Origin: Viridothelium virens
Taxonomy: Eukaryota; Ascomycota; Dothideomycetes; Trypetheliales; Trypetheliaceae
Assembly (NCBI GenBank): GCA_010094025.1
Contig: ML991802.1
Coordinates: 124,001-188,000 of the forward strand
Reading direction: 5' to 3'
DNA: 64,000 bases
In this document: positions 21,536-32,352 of the stretch, one piece after another
Layout: each line of letters starts with the position of its first letter
Position numbering within the stretch: position 1 is the stretch's first letter
The notes under the pieces: model-generated
What the model was told of the DNA's origin: nothing
Seen by the model: the letters and a program-made list of their open reading frames with translations, nothing else
Databases searched by the model: none
Program-made: the position numbers and the translations under genes

Positions 21536-23128
21536 TTTGCGGGGCAGATGGGTGGGCTCCGGTGAGTAGTGATGTCTTGAGTTGGTGACGAAAAGTAACA
21601 AGAATAGTTGAATGGGCTACGACGCTCAAATAGGAGATACGAGGACCTAGGAACGTGTATGTATGCTGGAGATGCGAAGTGCCGAGATGCGAGATGTGGA
21701 GGTTAGACGGACGCGTGCGGAAATATGTAAATGATTTTGTTGACAAGTCCTAACTGGAAATTAATGCCTGAGTTCTACAAGCGAAGTCAAGTTGTATCGC
21801 GCCACAGCCGAAGCTTTGTGCATTCAAGCAACTATCTCGGGATGCTTGTTATTGTTGGAGTACGATATCTAGTACCAAGGAATTTCACTCGGGAATACAT
21901 ATTTGGATAGTGACGCACATGTGATCACGGGATCGTTTCGCCTGACCTGCAACTCAATGAGACGAAATAGCCCACCTAGTGAGACAGGAGCCTCAGCAAT
22001 TCTCGATGGCAGACTCCAATGGCGACTTCCGGTGGAGATGAGGCGAGGGTTGGTTAGGATACCTCGGGTGTGGCACAGATGGCATCGCCACTCGGACGCA
22101 GAGACGCCCGGCATGTGAGGGGATACTTGAGCCTCAGCACAGCAATTTTAGTATCGCCAGAGCTTGTAAACCTCTCCATTAAACTAAAAGATGTCCGATT
22201 TAAAGTGAATGGCAGGACAAGCAAGTATAAAACACCAAATTAGTTGAGATGAGAAGTTTTGGGGTGTGGTGGTCCGTGTCAAATTCGGACATTTTCTAGT
22301 CGGACGGAGAGAGGCCACATACCAGGGACACACAATTCCATTTTCCTCCACAAATTTTTGGGGTTTCCCAGTAAACACTTCACGAACTCTTGGGTTTTGC
22401 CTTTGAGTCGAACTGATTAGAAATAAGGACAGATAGGACAGACTGTCTCATTTCTATCCAGCACGGGCAGGGAGGCTTCCAACGAATTTTTGGAAACGTT
22501 GTCAGGACTTGGGCCAGATGATATCCAAGGAACTTGATCACTCTGGTACTGATTGCTCTCACAATAGTTTTCGAAGAACTCGTCCTATCGGTCGACATCC
22601 TCAACGTTGGCTTGGATTGCCGTTCTCGACCCTTTTCTGAGCAATTGCACTTATCGTTCGGCGAGCCCGATTGATGCTGGGCAGTCTGGGGGAGCGAAGC
22701 GCATAAGGTAGGTATGTGTCAAAGGAAGCCGCACCTGAGACTTCGAGAGGGTGGATAATACCTCATTGGTCTCTTCCCAGGAAGGGAACCTGCACTTTGC
22801 CGTCCAAAGAAAGCGAGAACGAGGCAGCTTCCGACAATCCCTGGCTGCTGGAGAATTGGAATTGGTTGCAACCATAAAAACCTTCATCGAACTCTGCCTT
22901 CGTCGTCCTACTTAGCCAGAGTGGATAGAGGCGAGTCCTTAGTGTTTTCCTAAACCATGCGTAGCTTTGCACTCGTAACTTGCCACTGGTATTTGGCATT
23001 CCCGATAGTGGAGCGAGGTCGGTGGGCCTTGCGTAGATACTGTTGGGAGCTCCTTGAAAATTTGTCCCAAATTTTGGACGGGAGTTTCGAGAAAGACCGA
23101 CCTCGGGTTTATGGTTCCCTGACCTGCA
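21536..23128. other. Gene-poor region
   Basis: The start of this stretch is the ankyrin gene promoter. The remainder has only short open frames without recognisable motifs and is somewhat AT-richer than its flanks. Confidence 0.35.
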
Positions 23129-23737
23129 TCATTCCATTTCCTCCAAATCGTCTTCGCTATCGACTTCCGAAGCCAGGCTCGTTGGCGAGACGTACCTAGA
23201 TCTTGACCTTGATGATCTACTCTTTTTTATACCACTCGAATTACGCTTCTGTGAGTGTGGGACTTTCCTACGCAATTTGCGCACTTTCCCGAAGAGAGCA
23301 GCGATAGATGGTGATCGCTTTTGGCGGCCTGGAGCATTGTAGCAATCATCGTTGGAGCTTCGGATGATGCGTAGCATGCGCTTCCGGCTCGAGACATCCA
23401 TAATGGATCCGTACAGAAAGACTTTCGAAGAATGAAGGAATAAGGGAAGAGCGTTGATACCAGGGGACAATATACATAACGGGGATCTGTTCCTTTGGAA
23501 CCTGTCCAATGCTCGCCAATTATGGGTTTGCCTCCTACAATCAGAGTTGCATTCAATCCATCCATGTCCTCTTGGCATTTGACCGCGTGAACATACTTTA
23601 CTTAAGGTCTCGGAGGAGACATGAAGATAGTACTGTTCAAGGTAAGCTTTTTTAGAGATTCTATTGGAGGAATGTGACGATGTGAACACGCGCAGAGTTG
23701 TTGTAGCATGTCGTGACGACATATTCATTGTTCTCAT
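23129..23737 (-). CDS. Possible hypothetical protein, 202 aa
   Basis: I do not recognise this frame. It begins with ATG at 23737. The C-terminal half looks protein-like: a basic stretch (KVRKLRRKVPHSQKRNSSG), an Arg/Ser run (SRSSRSRSRY) and an acidic end (SEVDSEDDLEEME). The N-terminal half has less character. It could be one exon of a larger gene or a chance open frame. Confidence 0.3.
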   Translation of the reverse strand: MRTMNMSSRHATTTLRVFTSSHSSNRISKKAYLEQYYLHVSSETLSKVCSRGQMPRGHGWIECNSDCRRQTHNWRALDRFQRNRSPLCILSPGINALPLFLHSSKVFLYGSIMDVSSRKRMLRIIRSSNDDCYNAPGRQKRSPSIAALFGKVRKLRRKVPHSQKRNSSGIKKSRSSRSRSRYVSPTSLASEVDSEDDLEEME

Positions 23738-23898
23738 TATTAGTAAAATTCAATTACAGGGAGCACATTTGCGGCGCATTCTGTATAGTGGGTGAGAGGA
23801 GATGCTTAGATCAAATACCTCATGATATAGAGTAGATAGAACATTTCCATGAGATCCGGCGATCTAGGTAATCTGCCTTGAAAGAAAGATTAATTATC

Positions 23899-25290
23899 TT
23901 AGGCAAACTTCACATTGACCTTTGGCACCGGAGGTAGCATCTTAAGCTTCACAAAATCTTCAAACACTTCCAGGATACACTCGGAACTATCGACGAACCC
24001 ATGCCAGCCACGCTTGCGAGCTTTATTCATGCTTTTAAGAGTTAGTTGCGTATTGATGCCACTGGGAAAAAGAGGCACTCCACCTGAAGTTTAATGCGAC
24101 CGGCATCGTAAGCGCCAAGTCGGTAAATGGGAAAATTCGATCAACATCTCGTAGCTCCCTTTCGGTGAGATCATACTCGTGAGCGATTTCTTTCCATGCC
24201 TTGTCTACTTCAGGTCGTTTCGCCCATTCTGTAAGTAGAAATGTGTAGCGTATTGTGGCTGGGGGACCGAATCCTCGCGGTGTCTCGTTTCGGGTCTTGA
24301 TTTCGTTGTATTTCGCATCTGGGTCTGGCCTCGTATATTCTATTCCATACCAATCGGCCAGCTTCGGCCAGAATTTTCCCCAGGTAAATGCGCTATCGTC
24401 AGCAGCGTTGAACGCTTCATTAGCGACATGGTCCGCCAACACCATCCACTCCTCGAGATAGCCATTAAGCATTGCACTGCTTTGGTCTTGCTGAGCCTCC
24501 CAGGCAACAAGGTCGCCAGGATATCTGAGCGGTTCGCCCAAGCGTTTGCAGATGGTCGCATAGAGGGCCAGCGGGTAGCATAGGTTCATTGCAGCATCAG
24601 GGACCGCTCCTAGGATAAATGATGGTCGAGCTTCATTCCAGCCAATACCATGCTTTTGACAATACTGAGAGAGGTAGTCTTGCTGGGGATAGTAGAAGTT
24701 TGGCTCAATGAGGACGCGAGGATCGTCCTCCTCGTTTGGAGTGGAAGACGGACCAATATGAATGCTGCAAGACCTAAAGTCAACTTTGTCCGGAACGCAA
24801 TGGATGGATAGCGTTACCCGTAGTATTTCGCCCCCGTTTGTAGCATGATTCGCTTCGGCTTGATGTCCGCAAGAGGCAGAGATTCCAGAAAGTTGGTTAA
24901 GAGTTCAGTATTGACCTTTGACATCTCCTCCGCATTTGACCACAGCCCAGCCCCTTCCTTTGGGTCGATTTGGATATAGCTATAGAAGAAGACGTGATCG
25001 GCCTTGACGTTATGTTGCTTGAGTACCTCTGCAATCTCACTAGGCTTCTTGAGAAAATCCAGAGGAATGTGTTCAGCATGATTAGGCAGTCCTCCTGGTA
25101 TGGCTGGAGGGCGTCTTGAAAGGCAGTAAATTTTCTTCCAACGCTGAGGGTTTTGCGCGAGGACTCGCAGCATGTGCTGTCCAGAAATGCCATTGGCTCC
25201 CGTAACTATGGCTGTCAGCCCTTCCAGGTTCTCTGGGAATACCGGGAGACCATGGTAGATGCCGCGGGTTTGTACTGCTTGAGAAGCCAT
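23899..25290 (-). CDS. PRISE-type (progesterone 5-beta-reductase/iridoid synthase-like) NAD(P)H reductase
   Basis: This is a short-chain dehydrogenase/reductase of the PRISE class, which reduces activated C=C double bonds. The Rossmann motif is TAIVTGANGISG. Class-typical motifs are LQTGAKYYG (catalytic Lys region) and EPNFYYPQQDYL (catalytic Tyr region), then WNEARPSFILGAVPDAAMN. Two introns fit: 24817-24765 gives YYGIHIGP, and 24083-24032 (branch CTAAC) gives NFRSMNKARKRGWHGFVDSSE, restoring the usual C-terminus ending KMLPPVPKVNVKFA. The product is 428 aa. The start at 25290 (MASQAVQTRG) is the first ATG; upstream in frame there is only a TTG. The natural substrate is unknown, and no secondary-metabolite cluster is visible next to it. 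Confidence 0.9.
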
Positions 25291-26156
25291 TAGCTTGAGA
25301 TGTTCTGAGCGAGAATGATCTGAGGGCAAAAACTCACGCAAGACGTCTCTTGGTCCTACTTATAATTGTCACGACCGAGGGCTAATCGCGAGGCTACCTA
25401 CGTCAATTGCGGGGATGTCACTAGGGAAGGGACGAGAGCTAGCAAAGACAAGAGCTCGATTTACCCAATCACCAGAGCTGATCCAGGAAAAATCAAGTCT
25501 TGGAATTGAAGTCTTTTCACAAGCACCTTACCGGTGTTGCTTCGTCCGATGTTTCCCGATCCTTTTAGTGGGGAATGCCGAAGTGCAGTTGACTGATTTG
25601 CTCAAGAACCCCAGAAGATCACAAATTGATTTAAATCTGGAAATGGGATCAGCTGAAGTCAGCTCAGTCAATAAAAAGCCAGAAGTCACGAGTGTTATTT
25701 GATTATTGAGGGTGAGCTGGCAATGCCGAGGGTGCATATCGGATTTGTCAGACTATGTAAACAATACAGCTGTTGGCAAGAGAGTACTACGAGTCGCGCC
25801 AATTGTACGAGTCGTTGCCCTTCTCTTAGTAGACGCTAGGGCTTGTCTATGTGGTCTCGGATTGCTTTTTTCTCGTTAATCTTACGTTGATAACAACCCA
25901 TGTTGACGAACTGTAAGACTACATGCAACCAGATGCAGAATTTGAGTCCCTCCTAGTGATGTCCAGCTTCGGAGATTGAGACCGCCGTTCATGATGTACG
26001 TTTGTAGTATGTGACGCGTCTTGTGGCTGGAGTTCTTCTATAGACTCTGAGCAACGAGTCCTTGATTCAGCTCTAGAAAATAGAGCATAAATCGCGGGAA
26101 ATCTTGACCGAAGTTGACCAGTATCAACTGGTAACATTGAGTATGTCTGGATGATG
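25291..26156. other. Intergenic
   Basis: Contains the promoter of the PRISE reductase and the 3' flank of VPS60. No gene is seen. Confidence 0.4.
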
Positions 26157-26850
26157 TCACCCTGCTGCTTCCTTGACCTTGCCTTGTTCTGGTGGCTCGT
26201 CGACGAAATCTGGAATCTTATTCGTCTCGTCGACCATGAATGCTGGGACTCCTTCAGACTCTCCGATACCGTTTAGCTCGACTTCTTCTCCAAGAGCTTC
26301 CAATTCAGCATCTAGTTCTGCCTCATCAACATCTTCCGGCACGTCATAACTTCGACTTATGCTCTCCTGGATGTCGTTACCCATGTCCATCAAATCCGCC
26401 ATCTCATCCTGGAGCTTCTCAATCTTGTCGATATTGACTTTTCCATACTGTTTCTTTAGCTCCTTGGTCGTCGTCTTCATAGCATCTACTGTGGTCATGG
26501 TGTTTTTCAGATTATCCTGCATCATGCCAGCTTGCTCCATGTTCCACGATTGCTGTTGTAGTTGATCTCGTTGTGATTCGTACATTTTGCGTTGTTGAAG
26601 GACTTTGAGCGCTTTCTGCTTTATCGCAGACTTGCCAGGTCCGTCACGCATTTTTGCTAATCTTTGCTGGTAAGTTGTAAGCTCCGCATTCAGCTTGGAA
26701 AGCTTCACATCGATGGACTCGATACGACCGTCGACCTTCAGAGCGTTAGCTTGCTCGACAGTGCAATAAACATTCATAGCTTACGTTTGAAATAGCGCTG
26801 TTTAAGGTTGGCTTAGGCGCCGAGCTCTTGGCTCCGAAGAGGCGATTCAT
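26157..26850 (-). CDS. VPS60: ESCRT-III-associated SNF7-family protein VPS60 (CHMP5)
   Basis: VPS60/CHMP5 acts at late endosomes with VTA1 to stimulate the VPS4 ATPase during ESCRT-III turnover. Exon 1 encodes MNRLFGAKSSAPKPTLNSAISN, and an intron at 26784-26736 (donor GTAAGC, branch GCTAACG) joins it to VDGRIESIDVKLSKLNAEL. Long charged helices follow (KQKALKVLQQRKMYESQRDQL, NLKNTMTTVDAMKTTTKELKK, KIEKLQDEMADLMDMGNDIQE), then the acidic C-terminal part (EDVDEAELDAELEALGEEV). The 214-aa length matches the family (about 220 aa). The opening MNRLFG is diagnostic for VPS60 against other SNF7 members. Confidence 0.95.
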
Positions 26851-28050
26851 TGTGGTGGATGAGATGAGTGAATTTTAGGACGCGAAAGTTCCCTAGAATC
26901 TGCAGGCGTGTCGCTCGAGCCTTCTTGTCGAGTGCGTTTAGGTGATGAAACGGCGATGCTGGGAAACAAGTGGGTGGCGGGACTGTTGGTAGGTAGATAA
27001 AGTACAGAGTACCTAGACTACCTTAGAGTACCCAGGCGCCTGAGGCATGGAGGCTGGTCTTAGCGTCGCATGGAGATCAACATTCCGTTCCCCATTATTA
27101 TAATAATAAAACTCTCTATATACCTGTTTCTTTGCAACTCCTAGGGCATCTTATCTTCTCCATTCTTACGTATGTTTTACAATAATGACGATTACCGGGT
27201 TGAGTTTTGAGATCTCCAAATCCAGGCCTCTGTTTCAAGAGGTCCCGAACATCCCTATCAATGCGACTGGACCCAAGACCTTGATCCTTGTCTCCATGTT
27301 TCAATGATACCAGCAATAGCGATTGATCTCCAGTTCTATTAGAATGGTGAAGAATTGCAGCTCGCTAGTGGGCGGGTGCAAAACTTGAAGGATTAGATGT
27401 GCCAATTGAGTGAAACAGAATTTCGGAACGGAACACTTGGTACAAATTATCAAACCGCATGTCGTTCGCAATACCTACTTAAATTAAGCATCATCGTCAA
27501 ATAAAAGATTAGCTTCTGCCGAGCGTCTCGTGACAGGATCTAGAAACGAGCGGGATGGGCTTGAGGGCATGGGGATTTACCGTATCGTTAGGTTATCTTA
27601 GGTTTAGGTACCTTAGCTTAGGCAGAGAAGCGGACCCTGCTTTGCGCGTGGCCGCCTATGTGCCCAGTAAATCCTCACCTCATCTACACTTCCACTCCAG
27701 AACCTCCCCACACCAGTTGGTATGGTCTTTTTCGCCCTTTCTACAAGTCGTAAGTGTGTTTCTGTCATGTGGTATTGACCTAAAGCGACTTCATTCGCGC
27801 CTAATCGCTTGTCCGAGCTCGGAATTAGATTCGCTGACCAGCTCATCCTTAGCAGCAACACGGCTCACTCAAGCCTGAGACACCCACACGCTCTCTTTTC
27901 GGCCCACATCTCCATCCTTTCGTCCAACAGCTCAATCGACCCTACCAATCCGGAACTCATTGCGCCGTTCGCATGGGACCCTTAACCACGTGCTTCACTC
28001 TTTTCGCCGATCGTTTGGGGTCATTGGGGTCAGACGTCACTTAATCGATC
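26851..28050. promoter_or_regulatory. Divergent intergenic region, VPS60 / SAPS gene
   Basis: Promoters of both neighbours lie here. At 26995-27035 and 27585-27627 there are clusters of short TTAGG/CCTAG/AGGTACCT words. Pyrimidine-rich sequence at 27660-27960 looks like the leader of the SAPS gene. No separate gene is recognised. Confidence 0.4.
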
Positions 28051-31000
28051 ATGTTCTGGCGTTTCGGCGGCTACACGAGTGTCTCTACTATCGATACTCT
28101 TCTCGACAAGGGCGATTTCTCTCTAGAGGATCTCTTGGATGACTCCGACTTGATACAAGAGTTAAAACAACAAAATTCCAAGCTTGTAGAATATCTCCGT
28201 GATGAGGATGTGTTGAATCGGCTATTGAAGTATGTGACAGCCTTGAAACCTTCAGAAGCTCTTGAAGAGGAAGATGTTGCCAGAGTGGACGATGTTGAGG
28301 AACGACGGGCGTCATCCCCGCTTGGCGGGTTCTTTAGGGGCGGGAAAAGTAAATCTCGAGCGAGGTCAAAATCAACGAGCAAATCTGACTCCGGAGAGAG
28401 CGAAGAAGAGAAAGCGGAGAAGCAAAGGTTGAAATTCGCCTTTGTGGCCTGCGAAATACTCTCGTCGGAAGTCTGGTCCATTTCAGAAGCCCTACTCGAA
28501 AGTCCGGCCCATTTGCGCGACTTCTGGAAGTTCCTCGAACAAGACCCTCCATTGGACCCTCTGCAAGCTGGCTACTTTACCAAAGTCAACGAGTCACTGC
28601 TTGACAAGAAGACCGAGGAGATGTTGAATTTTATTCGCTCGTTAGACCACGTGGTACCAAATATGCTCAAACACATTGATTGCCCTATGGTCATGGATCT
28701 ACTTCTCAAAATCATTAGTCTTGAAAAAGCCGATGGAGGCCAAGGGATTGTTGACGTAAGTTCTGTTAGCTCCAGCAGCACAACTCCTAACGAAGTCATG
28801 ATGATACTTACTATGCACTGCGCAGTGGTTACAAATGCAAAATCTGATGCCTGATTTACTGTCATTTCTGTCTCCGGAGTACGCAACCGCCACACAGTCA
28901 TCTGCGGGAGATTTCTTGAAAGCTATAATTACGATATCTGCAAACGCGACGACTCAGGACCAAAGCGTGATTGGCCCAAACGAACTAACAAGAGAACTTG
29001 TATCCCAGGACTGCATAGAAACTCTGGCTGAGGATATGCTTCGTGGCGGAAACCCATTGACGGTTGGGGTGGGAAGTATAATTGAGGTAATACGAAAGAA
29101 CAACTCCGACTACGATCTCGATAATCAAGTTGGGCCGGTTCCTAGATCATCGGATCCCATCTATCTTGGCACACTCCTGAGGCAATTTGCGAAACGTGTT
29201 CCCAACTTCATGGAACTTATATCAAACCCCGATCACGTCGTTGTTCTCGCCGATGGTACACGACAGGCCAGAAAGCGAGAGATGAAGGTCGCATCTGGTG
29301 AAAAGATTGAACCGCTTGGATTTGATCGCTTCAAGACATGCGAACTCATGGCCGAACTTCTCCATTGTAGTAACATGGGATTGCTCAACGAAAGAGGTGC
29401 TGAAGCAGACGTGCAAAAAAGAAACGAGGAAAGGGAACGCCTTAAGGCTGAGGGCAAATACACACCAGCTAAAGAAATGTCAGCAGCCGACTTTGGTACG
29501 AGTGTGGATAGTCAGGGCTTCCACCATGCTACAGCACCGTCAGATGCCATGAGCGATTCGCCAGAAGAGATCAAAAAACTCGAGGTGCAGAATAGTGCCG
29601 AAGAGGAAGATTTCGAGAAAGTAGCCGTTCCTGACGCCGAAGCCTTATCCGAAGACAACCACGACGATTTCGATGAGAAAGCTGTGGATGATACCATAGG
29701 TGCACCACTGACGAAAACCTCAGATCCGGCCATATTGCACCAGGATCCTGAAAACGAGAAGCAACCCGGTCCTGAAGCAGAGGCGCATGCAGGTATGACT
29801 GGTGATACTGAAGGCAAAGATCCATCTAGCCCTAGAGACTTGAGCGAGAAACTTAGCAATCTCAGCCTCGACTCGAAGGCTAGCACACCCTTAGAGAGCT
29901 TTAATGACTCACCAGGTGAAGAGATGCCTTTAATGGGTAAGCAAACAACCTCTCTATTGACTCAACAGCTCCTCGCGCAAGACCAGCAGCTCAGCCAATC
30001 ATCAGATCCAAACAATTACCTCAGCCGAGAGCCTTCTCCACATGCGGAAGATAGGCCTGCTCCACTTTTCGCAGCAAAGAACTCCGAGCAAGCTACCAAT
30101 GAGCAACAGCATCCAGAAGACGACAGCAATGGTGAAAAAAGCCACACAGTTGGTAATGTTACGAACTCCGATGATGTACAGGATAGCGGAGACCACAATT
30201 CACATCAGGGCGTACCGTACGAGCCAGATGTAGGTGGTTCACCGGTTGTCGGCGACTATTTGAAGATACAGTTTGTTGAACACAAGGTTGTTCCTACAAT
30301 ATTGGTAAACGCTCTTTTTTTTTGATAATGAATTTCACCTCGATCACTGTAATATGTCTAATCACTTGGCCTATTTAGGATTTCTTCTTCCGCTTTCCTT
30401 GGAACAACTTTCTCCACAATGTGGTCTACGATGTCGTGCAACAAGTTTTCAATGGCTCAATGGATCGGGGATATAACCGCGCCCTGGCTATTGATCTCTT
30501 TGCTACAGGTCGAATCACGGAACGCATCATTGAAGGACAGCAACGTAGCGACGAAGTCCAGCAAGAGACAAAGATGCGTCTTGGTTACATGGGCCATCTG
30601 ACTCTCATCGCAGAAGAAGTCGTCAAATTCTGCGAACGCAACTCACCGGACATGCTCAGCCCCGAGGTGCTCGAGAAGGTCATGAGCCAGGACTGGATCA
30701 ATTACGTCGAACAGACGCTCGCGGAGACACGTGAACGAGATAATGCAATCCTCGGAGGCGTACGCCCTGACTTTGCTGCCGGCCCACGCCAAGCGGTCCT
30801 CAATGCCGTCAACGCAGCCAGTGGCTTTGGTGGCGGTGTTTCTTCCGCACTTGCTAATGCTGGATTAGGCAACAATGGATCCACTGGTCTCGATAGTATG
30901 GACCTTGCCGGAGCTTCCACAAATTCAGGTTACAATTTCAGCAGTGGATTTGGCAGCTCGAGCGACGAGGAAGATGAAGAGGTTGAGGAACAGGATGAGG

Positions 31001-31083
31001 GCAGGAATCCGAGAGTGTCGCTCGACGACCAGGAACAAGTGGGTGAACTCTCTTTTGATGATGTCGATATGGACTACAGATGA
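28051..31083 (+). CDS. SIT4 phosphatase-associated protein (SAPS domain)
   Basis: SAPS proteins are regulatory partners of the PP6/Sit4 protein phosphatase. The start MFWRFGGYTSVSTIDTLLDKG is the conserved N-terminus. SAPS motifs include LEDLLDDSDLIQELKQQNSKLVEYL, EILSSEVWSISEALL, LLDKKTEEMLNFIRS, and after the first intron (28756-28825) WLQMQNLMPDLLSFLSPE. The second intron (30305-30378) restores VPTILDFFFRFPWNNFLHNVVYD. Product 962 aa. A long acidic and Ser-rich loop (about residues 430-700) separates the two halves of the domain, and Ser/Glu-rich segments (SSGFGSSSDEEDEEVEEQ) close the protein. It is the orthologue of the budding yeast SAP155/185/190 group; which member cannot be decided. 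Confidence 0.95.
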
Positions 31084-31509
31084 CAGGATCCAATACATGT
31101 CACGTCTCTGTACAATCTTTGTTTCGAGCGACTATTGGGGGAAATGATTTCCAATTCTGTCTCTCTTATTGCTTCTCCTTTTTGACATACCAATACCCGC
31201 CGCTGCATCGATGGACGAGGTTGTACAGGAACGTCTATGTGCACGTTTGTGCCTGTATACATACGTGTAATACCCAACTTGGGTGGAATAGAGAAACGAT
31301 GTTGTTTAGTACACTTCTCTCCGTTCCACTTTAACCCTGGAAAAGTTCCCCCATCCATCTTACCTTATTTTTCTCTTATTTCCTTTTCCCTAGCGAGGGC
31401 TTCCCTCTCCACAGGTGCGCGGCTCTCTCTATCCACCCCCCTACCAAACACACCTACCCACCCACCTATCTTCAAACACCACACGCTAACCCCCCCTCGC
31501 TAATAGCAG

Positions 31510-32352
31510 GATCAAACTTCCACCGGCGTCACCACCTCCTCCACCGTCCCACCTCCCCTCAACATCCCCACCCGCGCCCGCCGCCAACTCGCCGCCCGCC
31601 TCGCCCAACGCCAACGCGCCGCCCACGCCGCCACCTCTGCTCCCGCCACCAACCCGACCACCGGCCAACCCACCGCACCCGGCGGCCTCGACACGGCGGA
31701 CCTGGGCCCAGGGACGGAGTCGGCGCGGCAGAGCCTGCACTCTGCGTTCGAGCCGTTCGAGGGCGAGGAAGAAGAGGAGGAAGACTCGGATGCGGACGAG
31801 GACGAGGAGTTGCTGGGTGGCGAGCTGGAGATTGGGCCGGCGACGGCGCGCGAGATTGAGGAGGCCGAGAGGGAGATTGTGGCGAGGACGAGGGCGTATT
31901 ATCGGGAGGGGGTGGAGGAGGGGATGGAGGGGAGTAGTGAGGAGGAGGAGGAGGAGGAGGAGGAGGAGGATGGTGGTGGGGTGGATGAGGATGAGGATGA
32001 GGATGTTGAGGGGGTGGTGAGGGCGATGTTGGAGAGGAGGAGGGGGTTGAGTGGGGGGAATGGTATGGATGAGGGGAGTAGTGATGGGGATGAGGAGGAA
32101 GAGGGGATTGTCGGGTTGAGGGGGGAGGGGAGACGGCCGAGTACGACTGAGGCGAAGGTTAGGAAGCCGTTGGATGATGATGAGGAGGGGGATGAGGATG
32201 AGGTCGAGGAGCAGTGGATGCGTCGAAGTGGAAGGACGATACCGGGGGAGAGGAAGGAGCCGAGTCCGTTCGTGGACGAGGAGGCGGAGGAGGACAGCGG
32301 TGAGGATAGTGAGGGTCTGATTGAGATTGGGAGTCGTAGGCGTACGAGTTAG
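31510..32352 (+). CDS. Acidic low-complexity 3' exon, start not found
   Basis: A plus-strand frame is open from 31507 to a TAG ending at 32352, preceded by a plausible splice acceptor (CTAACC...TAATAGCAG ending at 31509). It reads DQTSTGVTTSSTVPPPL, then a basic helix (RARRQLAARLAQRQRAAH), FEPFEGEEEEEEDSDADEDEELL, ELEIGPATAREIEEAEREIV, a long Glu/Asp run coded by GAG repeats, and a C-terminus SEGLIEIGSRRRTS. I cannot find a convincing 5' exon. Either it is a separate small gene or it is spliced from the SAPS gene as an alternative C-terminus. Its GC-rich, GAG/GAC-biased composition differs from the SAPS exons. Confidence 0.5.
   Translation, partial: DQTSTGVTTSSTVPPPLNIPTRARRQLAARLAQRQRAAHAATSAPATNPTTGQPTAPGGLDTADLGPGTESARQSLHSAFEPFEGEEEEEEDSDADEDEELLGGELEIGPATAREIEEAEREIVARTRAYYREGVEEGMEGSSEEEEEEEEEEDGGGVDEDEDEDVEGVVRAMLERRRGLSGGNGMDEGSSDGDEEEEGIVGLRGEGRRPSTTEAKVRKPLDDDEEGDEDEVEEQWMRRSGRTIPGERKEPSPFVDEEAEEDSGEDSEGLIEIGSRRRTS
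31939..31970 (+). repeat. GAG trinucleotide run
   Basis: About ten consecutive GAG/GGA triplets encode the poly-Glu run of the acidic protein. It is likely to be length-polymorphic between strains. Confidence 0.8.
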
